Shown piece by piece: positions 49,901 through 61,900 of a stretch of DNA of 62,083 nt. Position 1 is the stretch's first letter; the number at the start of each line of letters is the position of its first letter. This DNA is from Pseudohalocynthiibacter aestuariivivens (GTDB lineage: Bacteria; Pseudomonadota; Alphaproteobacteria; Rhodobacterales; Rhodobacteraceae). Position numbers and translations under genes: made by a program. Below the pieces are notes generated by a model. That model searched no databases, was not told where the DNA came from, and saw only the letters and a program-made list of their open reading frames with translations. The stretch is taken from assembly GCF_011040495.1 (NCBI RefSeq), contig NZ_CP049043.1:1-62083 (forward strand), given 5' to 3'.

Positions 49901-52900
49901 GAGGCGTTCATCGATACGCTGCCCGGCAGTCAGGGCGGTATCGGGGCGCTGGCGGTGCTGGGACTGGCGGATGGCTCGGTCCTGTATTCCGGCGGGCCGG
50001 ACCGGGCGTGGCTCTACCGTGTGGACGCCGAAGGTGTGGGCGGACAAGAGCCGCTGTCGCGGCTGGGGCAGCCGATCTATGATCTGGCGCAGGCCCCTGA
50101 CGGGCGGCTATGGGCCACCTCGGGCGGGGGTGCGTTGCTGGAACTGAATGCCGACACCGGCGAGATCATCGGCCAGTATGGCGACGGGATCACACAATCG
50201 GTGACGGTGGGGACCGATGGCACGATCTATGTGTCCACCGGCGATGGTGTGGCAATATTCGATGCCGCGACCGAAACATTCACGGCATTCTCGGACGTGC
50301 GCGTGGATGATCTGGCGATTGCCCCGGATGGCAGCCTGTGGGGCACCAGCTGGCCCGACCGGGGCCGGGTTCTGCGCTTTGGCACGGACGGGCAGGCCGA
50401 AATCATCACCGAAGTACCGTCGCCGCTGGATTCGATCACTTTTGGCACGGCGGGCACTGAATTTGCCGGGCTGGCCCTGCTGACATCGGTACGCGACGGA
50501 ACCGGGACAATGGCGCTGTCCCGCATCTTTGCGCTGGATGTCGCGTCGCATCAGATCGTCACGGTTGCCGCGGCCCCGATCCGCGGCGAGGGCATCACCG
50601 CGCTGGCGGATGGTCGGGTGATCATCGCGCATGGCACGGGGCTGGATGTGCTGCGTCCACTCTATGCGCCGCAGGTTATTGCCAGCACATTCACCGACGG
50701 ACAGATCACATCACAGCCGGTCGCAAGCTTCTCTTTCCGGTTTGATGACGACATGGCGACGGTCGGTGACGGGTCGGTTCTGGATCCGGCCAACTTTGCC
50801 CTGATCGACGGCAATGGGGAAATCCTGCCGATCACGTCGGTCGATTACGACACCGATCTGCGCGAGGTCACGCTGCGTTTTGCCGCGTTGCCGCGCGGGA
50901 TTTATGCAGTGTCGATTGCCGCCGATGTGCAGAGCGCGCGGGGCGTGGCGATGGGTGCGCCCCATACGATCGAATTCACCCGGTTGCAGGACGTCACCGC
51001 GAATGTCGAGATCACATATCAGAACACCCGGTTCGACCGCGCGACTGGCACCGCGACCTACGAAGTGATCGTTACCAATACCGGGTCGCGCCCGCTATTG
51101 GCACCGCTGCAACTGACGCTGGACACGGCCGATCCGACCGGAACCGGCACCCCGCTGAACGGCGTGCGCGCGAATAACATCTGGTTGATCGACCTGACCG
51201 ACGCGATTGGCGAGGACGGCATCCTTAGCCCCGGCGAGAGTGCCACCGCCCGCGCAGTCACGCTGTTGTTGGATGCAGGCCAGCGCGGCGCATTCCAGCA
51301 CGGGGTGCGCATCCTGCCGGGCAGCAACACCGCCCCGGTCATACTGGAGGACATGCCGACCGAGGCCGAAGTCGGCACCGAGTATTCCCACACCTTCCAA
51401 GCGGCGGACCTAGAGGGCGATTCCATCGGCTTTGTTCTGGTCAGCGGGCCGGAGGGCATGGTGCTGGACGCGACCACGGGGCTGCTGACATGGACGCCTG
51501 ATGAAAACGCCGCGTCGACGTCGCCCGTTGTGGTGCGCGCCTATGATGATGCTGGCGGCTTTGGCGAGGTTACGTGGGAAATCACCATCGCGGAGGGGCT
51601 GAACAGTGCCCCCAATCTGGAGCAGCCCGCGTCGCTGATTGAACTCTTTGAAGGCGAGCAGATGCGGCTGCCGTTCCTTGCGTTCGACAATGACCTAGAC
51701 CTGCTGCTGCTATTTGCCGACAATCTGCCGCGCGGCGCGTTTCTGGATCAGGACCGGCAAGAGCTGGTCTGGACCCCACAGCCGGGACAGCGCGGGCTGT
51801 ATCAGGGTGTGACCATCGGCGTCAGCGATGGCGCGGCCCAGACGACGGCCAGTTTCGATATCCTTGTACGGCCCGGCAATGCCGCGCCGGTGGTGGCGAC
51901 ACCGCTGCCGCTGGAGGGCCGCGAAGGCGACCCGCTGCGCATCGCGCTCAGCGCGACCGATCCAGAGGGCGGCGTGTTGCGCTACAGCGCGCCTGTCCTG
52001 CCTGCGGGTGCGTCGATCAACGCCGATACCGGGGTGCTGGAATGGACGCCCGGCTATACTCAGGTGGGCAATTATGAGGTGCCCGTCGATGTGACCGACG
52101 GCAGTGGTACGACCCGCGTCGTGCTGCACATCAACATCGCCAACGCCAATGGCGCGCCGGTGATGCAGGGCTTTGACGACTGGACCCTGACCGAGGGGCA
52201 GGGGCTGTTCTTCCGCACCAATGCGCTGGATCCTGATAACCCCGATTACATCCTGCCCGAACGTGGCAGCGATGGTGAGTTGCTGCATTACGAGGGCTCG
52301 CAGCGCGAAAGTGTGACCTACCAGATGACCGGCTTGCCGACCGGGGCCAGCTATGATGCGGGCACCGGGCAGTTCATGTGGCAGACCGGCTTTGCCGATG
52401 CGGGCCGCTATGTGATGCGCCTGACCGCGACGGATGATGGCGACGGGACCGGCGTTGCGGCGACCCGCAGCATCGACATCACCATCAATGTCGAGGATCT
52501 GAACCGTGCGCCGGAATTGCCTGACCTGCCCAACCGTTCGGTTGCAGGTGGTGGCGTGATCGAGATCCCGCTGACCTCGGTCGACCCGGATGGCAACCTG
52601 CTGCGGTTCGAGGCGACAGCGACCCGTGCGGCAGGGGCTGATCAGCTGAACCTTGACCCGACGCCTGTGCCGCTGGATGGCTCCTCGCCGTTTGGCGAGC
52701 TGATCACCGGGGCAGGTGGCGATGTGACCCTGCGTCTGGCGCCCACAGAGCTGGATCGGGGCGACTGGCGGATTGATCTGCGGGTCGAGGATGACGGCAA
52801 CGGTACGGCGGCCAACGCACAGCGCGACGAAGGCAGTTTTGTCCTGACCGTCGAGGCCACGAACCTAGGCCCGACGCTGGCGCCTGTGGGCGGTCTGGTG

Positions 52901-55900
52901 GCGGTGCCGGGGCAGGAACTGGTTTATGAATTTGTCGCGACCGATGCGGATCGCGATCCGCTGACTTTTGGTATCACCGGCCTGCCTGCGGGCGCGGTGA
53001 TCACACCGGGCAGCACCTATGGCCGCGCGGTTCTGCGCTGGACCCCTGTTGCGGGTGATATCGGGACGCATACGCTGACGCTGAACGTGACGGATACCGG
53101 TGCGGGGGTGCCCGCCGATGCGCTCAGCGATACGCTGGTCATTCCGGTCACGGTGCGCGCCGTCAATGGTGGGCCGATCCTGCAACCGATCGGCAATCCG
53201 ACCGTGGCCGAACTGGCGACGTTGACCCTGGCAGTCAGTGCGGCGGACCCCGAGGGCGATCCGCTGACCTATTCGGCCACTGGCCTGCCATCGGGCGCGT
53301 CGATTGATCCGCTGACGGGGATCATCAGCTTTACGCCGCACAGCTTCCAGTCGGGCGATTACGAGGACATCGTGATCAGCGTGACCGACGGGCATACGGT
53401 GGCAAACGAGACGATCACACTGACCGTCACCAACACCAACCGTGCGCCGATCTTTGTGCAAACCCCGCCCCAGACTGGCCGCGAGGGGGCCGAATTCGGC
53501 TTCCGTCTGCTGGCGGGGGATATTGACGGCGATGGCGTGGTGTTCGAGCCGGTGGGCGCGCTGCCCGCTGGCGCAACGCTGGATCCGATCACGGGCGAGT
53601 TCCGCTGGACGCCGGGCTATGCGCAGGCGGGCACCTATACGATCAAGGTGCGGGTGCGCGACGCTGCGGGTGCCACGAGCGAACAGGATGTCGCTGTCAA
53701 TGTGCTGAACCGCAACCGCGCGCCGGTACTGAGCCTGCAAAACCGCGCCGTGGTTCTGGGCGAAACGCTGGAATATCAGGTCAACGCCACGGATCCTGAC
53801 GCGGATGATGTGCTGATCCTCGGGGCCGAGAACCTGCCGGATACGGCCAGTTTCGACCCTGCGACGGGCATTCTGACCTTCCGGCCGGAACTGGGCGATC
53901 TGGGTGATAACGTGGTGCGGATCACGGCGTTTGACGGCACGGATGTGGTTGCGCGCAACATGGTGCTGCGCGTCACCCGCACGCCGCAATTGCCGATTGC
54001 GGTGCTGGATGTCACGCCGCGTTTCCCGGCGCGGCCCGGTCAGACGGTCACGCTGTCGGTGGCGGGCTCGGGCTTTGTGCCTGTCGTGTCCTACCGGCTG
54101 TTGATTGACGGACAAGAGGTGGCGCTGAGCAATCTCAACCGCGCCAGCTTTGTCCCCGATGCGCCGGGCCGCGTAACAGCGGTGCTGGAGGTGACCGACG
54201 CCGACGGACGGATCGGGACCACCACGAAGATCATTGCCGTGCGTGATGCCACGGACCGGGTCGCGCCCGCTCTGGCGCTGAATACCGCCAATGGTGCGGT
54301 TCTGCCTGCCGGGCCGGTGATCGGCAGTGTCACCGATCCCAGTCTGGACAGCTGGCGCGCGATTCTGGTGCCCGCAACGGGCGGGCCCGCGATCCTGTTG
54401 GGGGCGGGCAACGGCGCGGTGACGAATGGTGCCATCGGGCAGCTTGATCCGGGTCTGGTGCAGTCCGGGTTCTACACTCTGCGGCTGGAGGCGGTGGATG
54501 TCGCCGGGCTGTCATCGGTGCTGGAACGTCAGGTCGAGGTGCTGCCGGCACCGTCGGCCACGCTGCGTCGTGCCGAGGTGGACGCCCGTGTGGAACTGGG
54601 CGGTGTCACGCTGGATCTGACGCGGAACTACGACGCGCGCGGCGCTGGAAAGCCTGGCGACTTCGGCGCGGGCTGGACTGCGGGCTGGACCGATCTGCAA
54701 CTGGACGCAGGACCGGCCAAGGCACAAAACCGCGCCTTGCAAGAAGGTGACCGGGTGCATCTGACCGCACCGGATGGCACGCGGCTGGTCTTTACCGCCG
54801 TGTTCGAGACCGAGCGCATAGCGGGCCTAGACCGTGCGATCCTGCGGTTCACCAGCCCTACAGCGGGCTACACCCTGAGCCATGATGGCCCGCTCCTGAC
54901 CGAGAGCAACGGTGGCCTCTATTCCGTCGTGTCCGGCCTGCCCTATACCCCGTTCGGGCGCGGTGGCGAGGTGCTGACGCTGAAACAGCCCGATGGCACG
55001 ATCTGGCACGCCGACGGGTCCGGGTCGGTCAAGGCGGTCGAGACTGCCCGTGGGCGTCTGATCATTGCCGATAGCGGGATCATTGCATCCGATGGCAGTG
55101 CCGTGCAGGTCGTCAGCAATCCGCTGGGCGGAATTGCGGGGCTCAGCCTGCCCGATGGATCGCGGCGCATCTACCTCTATGATGATGCCGGGCGGCTCAG
55201 CTTTGCGGGCGGCTCAGGCGGTGATGCGCCGATGCTCTATGCCTATGAGGCAGGCGCGGCCGGGCGGCTGATCGCGGCGACCGGGCCGGGTGGCGCGCAT
55301 TACACCTATGGCTCTGACGGCAGTGTGACCAGCAACGCCGCGATGCATCATTTCGGAACGATTGCCGAGGCCACGCCGCGTACCGTCGTGCTGGCTGCGG
55401 GCGATAGTGATGGCAGCACTCTGGCGATCCGCACCAGTGAGTTGGACACCGCCAATGGGCGCATCGTGGTGCGGGTGGCGATTGACGGACCTGCCCCTGC
55501 CGGGCTGACGCTCAGCGGGATGGACCCGGTCAGCGTGCAGCGGTCGGGCGGGACCACTGTGGCGCTCTTTGCGGTCGAGGCGTCCGGCCTCTTTGGACTG
55601 GAACTGACCGGCGGCGATGCGGGCAGTTACCGGATTGCGATCAGTGCAGCGGGCGATCTGAACGGCGATGGCGCGGTGAATGGCACCGATCTGGGTGCGC
55701 AGGATGCGGCCCCCACGGATATCAACGGTGATGGGATCGCGGATGCGGCAGACCGGGCGCTACTGTTGCAGAACTTTGGCCTCTTGCCCAACGCCGCACC
55801 GGTGCTGACCCCGCAGGCGCAAAAGACCTATGCCGATCTGGCGATCGACATTCCGCTGGGCACGATGGCCAGCGATGCCGAGGGCGATCCGATCTTTTAC

Positions 55901-58900
55901 GAGATCATCGGCGCTGTGGGCGGCACGGCGGTGCTGACGGCCGATGGCCGCAGCATCCGCTTTACGCCCGAGGCCGGGCGCACCGATCCGGGCCGGGTGA
56001 TCGTGCGCGCCAGCGATGGATACCGGTCGTCGGGCGCGCAGACGCTGGCGATAGATATTTCCGGCGCGGCGCTGGAGAGCATCGATTTCAGCACGCGCAC
56101 GCCCTATCTGGCGGATGGGCAGCGGCTGGATTTCGACATCACCGGCAGCTTTGCCGATGGCGGCACGGCTGATCTACCCGAGGGTTTTGTTACTGTCGAT
56201 TTCGCCGATCCCTCCGTCGCGCGGCTGCGTGCCGGACAACTGGAAGGGCTGGGCGATGGGTTCAGCCTGCTGACCGCGACACGCGGCGCGGTGACGGCGG
56301 CAACGGTGGTGCGCAGCGGCAAGCAGACAGATTATGACGAGGCGTTGATCACCTACGGCGCGGATGTCTATCCTGATGCCGTGGTCGTGACCGAAGGGGC
56401 CGAACGCCAGCTACTGCTGTTTGATCCGTTCGATGAGAATGTGATTCAGACGCGCGGCGATGAAGTACAGAAATTCGTGGTGAACGGCGATATCGTCGAA
56501 GTCACCGCAGACGGGCGGATCATCGGCAAGGCGGTCGGCGAAACCATCGTGCAGGTGATCTATCGCGCGACCGAGTTGCTGGTGCCGGTGCAGGTCCGCG
56601 CGCCCATCGTGGGCGACAACGTCCCCGTTGGCCGCGAGGGCGGCATCGTCCAGAACGCCGATGGCTATCAGGTGGCCATCGCCGAGGATGCGCTGCCGCG
56701 TGATACCGAGATCACGATCGAGACACTGTCGCAGGCAGATCTGGATGTGCCACCCTTGCCCACAGGGGTCGGGTACGAGTTTGCCAGCGCGTTCCGCCTC
56801 GACACTGGGGATGCGCCAATGCGCATTCCGGCGCAACTGGCGATCCCGACCAATCTGGCCGCGGGCACCAAGGTGGCGTTCTACCGGGTCACCGATTTCG
56901 TGACTGAAACGGGTCTGGTCAAGGGCTATCAGGAGGTCGAGACCGGGTTCATCGGAACGGATGGCATGGCGCGCACCACGTCGCCGCCCTTTGACGGGAT
57001 TCAGGCGGCGGGCGAATATGTCATGGCGACCATCGATCAGGCGCTGGTCCAGCAGGTCGGCTATACCGCTGAAGTGCGCGGCAAGAACGCGACAGATGCG
57101 GTGCAGGCCAGTTCCTTTGTCACCAGTCAGGGCGGGCTGGGTGGTGTGTTCATGGGGGCGGTGAACGCGGGCGGCAACATGGTGATGAACCTGCCGCGTA
57201 CGGTGTCGGGGATCATTACAACCGTCTTTAACGCCGATACGTTCGCGTATATCGGCGAGAAGGTGCTGCAAATTATCGAAGGCGTCGGCGATCTGGTGAT
57301 TTCCATCGTCGGCAGTGCGGCGGCAGATGCCATCGCGGGCACGGCGCCGGTGATTACCTCGACCACGACATTGCTGACCGGCCAGACTGCTGACAGTGCG
57401 GTTGTTGATCCGCGGCTGGAGATCCGCGGCAACCGTCTGGCGGCCCCGGCAGGCAGCACCAACCCGCTGCCCACTTGGGTTGTGTTCGGCGTATTTGACC
57501 GCGACGAACTGCAAGAGGCGATGCTGGAGGCCGGCGAGGCCGAGGACAAACCGGTGCTGCGCGCCAAGAGTTCCGGCGGCGTCGCGGTGCGCGCCGATTA
57601 CCGCAATGAAGGCGGCGAAGATATTCTGACAGTCCGTCCGCCGCGTGATGTGGCCGTCAGCAGCGTTGTCGTGGTGCGCCCCGACAGTGCGTTCCAGTCC
57701 TACGGGTTTGCGCCGACGCCGACGAAATACGCTACCGGCACCTCTACGGGCGGTGGCTATCGTGACGTGACTTGGGAGTTCTCCGAAGCCGCGCAAATCC
57801 GCGGTCGCGAGGACGATACGTTCGTCGCGGTTGAACGCGGGATTGAGCAGCCCGAAGGGGCCAATGTCACGATCACCTACGGTCATCTGGACCAGTTGGC
57901 GGTGATCCGCGAAGTGGACGACGGCGCGGGCAACATTCTGCCGGGGTTGGTGGCGCGGATTCCGATTGGCTATCTCGATCAGAACGGCGAGACCATCCCC
58001 GCAAAGGGATCGGCGCGGCCTGACAAGGTGGTGCTGACACAGGATGCCACACGGCTATATGTCGGGCTGACCGGCGCAGGCGGTATCGCTGTGGTCGATG
58101 CGGTGATGTACCGTCAGATCGACGTCAATCCCGACGATGAGACGCGCATCAACTTTATCGAGATGGATGGCGCGCGGATCGGCGAGATTTTCCTCGACCG
58201 GGCCAATAATTTCCTGATCGCCACCGACACGCTGAAGCCGGTGCTGTATTTCGTCGGGATCGACCCCGAAGATCCGGCCACCTATCACAAGCTGGTCATG
58301 ACCAAGACGCTGGACGAGGACTGGCCGATCACCAGCGCGACTCTGACACCGGATTTCTCGCAGGTGATCGTCACGCAGGCGGACCGCTCTGATCCCGGCG
58401 GCAACGGGCGCGCGGCGATTTATGATCTGGCGGCGCTGATGACCCCGAACGCGCCCGTCACTCCGCTGTTTGAATTTGGGCGGCGCGGCGCGGGCAACGG
58501 CACATTCATGCGCAATCCGACCGGCGTGCAGACCCGCATCGCCATCGAGGATAATCAGGTCAAGGCCATCGTTATGGATGGCGGGCGTCAGAATGGTGCA
58601 ACCGGCAGCAGTGGTGCCTATAACGGCAATATCGCGGTGTTGAACCGCGATGTGCGGACGGGCAAATGGAGTGTCGAGGAAAACGTATCGTTCAACTTCC
58701 CGCTAGGGGCGGATCACGATGCGGGCACCGATCCGTTTGACATCGCCGACCCGACCGACATCGTTTTCTCGAACGATGGCAAGACCGCGTTCGTGCTGGG
58801 TCAGCGCCGGTTCGACGAACGATTTGTCGAGCGTAACCCGAACCTGTCAGACAACAATCCGGAGAACCGTTATCAGAACAACCCGGCGGGCACCAATATC

Positions 58901-61900
58901 GCCATAATCAAGAACCTGCTGGGCACATCGCGCGGGCAGACGCCCACAGTGGTTGCCGCCACGCGCGGCATTCCCAACAGCTGGGGCACCGATATCGGCC
59001 TCTCGTCGGATGGTGAATATCTCTATATGTCTGGCGGAAGGTTGGGCAATGTGCTGGCCTACCGGATTGATGAAATCGTCGAACTGATCGAGAACGAGGA
59101 TGCAAAGCCCCTGTTCTACGACTACCCAATCGACGATATTCAAAGCAGTGGAAACCGGCCTTTGGATCTGCTGCGTCAGGGCTTCAATGCGGCTATTGAT
59201 GCGCGTGCAGCCTACGGTCGGTTCCTTGGGATTGGCGGGCTCTATATCGGGCCATACAAGGACGGGATAGGCCGGCGTCATGCACCGATTCTGACCGGCG
59301 GCGTGACCCGTGCCGTGGCCGAGAGCCGGTCGATCATCAACCTCGCACCCGAGGGCATCAGCGGCGATCTGAACGTGACGGGCGGCACCGGGTCGATCAA
59401 CCTGCCGCGCTATGCCGGTGTGCAAAACCCGCAGCCGACCTTCCATTTTGAGCTGACCGATCTGGATGAAGTGGTCGAGGTGGTCTTTACCCTCGCCGTG
59501 GCAGCGCCTGACAAGGGGCTGTATGTCGGGGACACGACAGCCACCCAGATCGAGGCGCTCAAGAAGCTGGGCTATGTCGACAGCCGTCTGGACGGCGCGC
59601 CGCTGACCGACACGCTGAAGGTCGAAGGCAACCGGAACCGGATCTATACCCGCACCATTAGCCGCGAAGAGATTCTGGCCGATTATGCCGATGGCAAGTT
59701 TCAGGTCACGCTGCCGCCCAGCACGGTGCTGACCCGTGGCCAACAGTATTACTGGGGTGTCGAGACGGTGCTGCAAGGGTCCAACAACCACCCGCGCACC
59801 GCGACACTGGAGGCCAGTCTGGTGATCGAGCCGGACAAACCTGCCCCCGGCGAAACCTATGCCGGGGTGACGGTCGTGACCCACGGGATGAGCCCGCCGA
59901 TCTTTGGCCCGAATGTCGATGAAACGTCGATGTTCAATCTGGCGCAGTCGATTGCCACGGCATCGGATGGTGCGGTGCTGGTCTATGATCCGGGTATCGG
60001 CACCGATGGCGGGCGGCGTCTGGGCAACTGGATCACGGTGCGGGGCGATCCGCATACCGCGTCGTCGATCGTGCTGGTCACGGATTGGATTGACGCCAGC
60101 AGCGTCAACGATACCGGCTTTGCCGAGGCGGCGGCGGATGCGTTCTATGCCGACATCATTGATCTGGACAAAAACGAACTGAACGGGCTGCTTGCCTCTC
60201 CGCTGCACTTCATCGGGCAGGACCGGGGCGCGGCGGTCAACTCTGAGATCGTCCAACGTCTGCTGGCGCAGCAAGACCCCGAAACACTGGGTGATATACA
60301 CGTCACCACCATCGACCCCGGCACTGTGCAACCGCAGATGAAAGTGCCGATTGCCGATTTCCTCGGCGCGATTGAAGACATGTCAAAACTGGTCGCAGTG
60401 GGTTTCTTTACCTATGGGGTGGCGACGACCTTTGGCACGATTGCATCCTATGGGACGCTGGCCCCGGTGACGGTGCTTCCGACCGTGACCGCATTCCGCA
60501 ATGCCAAGGCGGCCAAGGATTTTGCCGATAAGGTTGCCGCAGCCAAGACGGTGGTGACACGGCTGGGCTTTGACGTGCTGGATTATACCAACTTTCAGGA
60601 TCCCAAGGTGATCAACTGGAAGGGTGTGGATTTTGCCGACAACTATTATCAGCAGGCGGTCGATCCCAAGCGGGCGATCTCGTTCAGCTGGCGCGGCGCG
60701 GCGCTGGACAGCGCCGATGTGAACCTGAATCTGACCGGTTTGCCGGGGTTCTTTGAGGACGACGCGCTTCCTGATTTCAGCTTTGGCCTGATCAACCGCA
60801 CGCAGCTGGGCATGGGGGTGCGCACGGTCAACGCACGCGCCGTAGGCTGGTATCTGGGCACTGCCGATCTGGGTGCCGAGATCTATACCGGCGTCGGCGC
60901 GGCGCCTGACAATATCTGGCGGCAGGCCTCTGACCGGTTCATCGAGACCAAGACCGCATTCCCGCCGCCGGGCGATCTGTGGAATATCGGCAAGCTGGCG
61001 CGCTATTACGATGACCCGGCTGAACCGATCCCGGCGGACATCGCCAAGGACGCCACCGGTTATGACATCAACCTCAAGAGCTGGTACGTCGCGCGCGAGT
61101 TTGAAAACCGCCGCACGCGGACCGATGCCCACGCGGCAGTGGACAACCGCGCGTGGGAAGGTGTCGGCACCGGCTGGTTCTATTCCTCGCTGGGCGGAGG
61201 GGCGGAACTGCGTCGTCTGATCAACAGCACCGACCGCGAGAAATACGATCCCAAGGTTGTCCAGAACGCCACGCAGGGCGGCCAGACCGAAGTGATCGAA
61301 GAGGTGTTCAACGGCGATTTTGAGAGCACCTATCGTCCGTTCTATGGCCGCGTTCCGGTAATCGGTCGCAGCGCCTACGAGATTGCCGGCTGGTCCTTCC
61401 ACGGTGGCGGCATTGCCTCGGAAGGCAACATAAATCCACAGGCCGACCGGTTCGACGCCGCGACGCTGGCGCAGGCGATCCCGTTCCCGGGCATTAACTC
61501 GCTGACACCTCATCTGAACGTGGCCAAGCTGGAGGCCAAGTTCCTCGATGCGTATAACCGGACAAGTGTCACCGACGGGACAAATACCGCGCTGACCAAG
61601 CTCAAGGAACTGGTGACGTTCCTGATGAACGAAACCTTTGCCTTTGACGAAGGTGTCGGCATCGTTGACGCGCTGTCCAAGGCCAAGATCAGCGAAATTC
61701 CCGGCCTGCTGACCAATTTCGTGACCAAGTCGGGGACAAAGCTGTTTGATCTGATCTTTGGCGGCGGCACGATTGATATCCTCAAGGAAATGGCCCTGTC
61801 GGATCTGGCCAACGATGCCGTAAAGCTGAGGCTGAGCCCCCCGACACCCAGTTCGGGGTTCGGAGCGATCACATGGGGGGGCAGTAGCGGTCTGGAGTTG

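Noticed and set aside
35171..53990. Possible CRISPR or tandem DNA repeats
   Set aside because: The periodicity is at protein level with divergent DNA; there are no short identical direct repeats with unique spacers.
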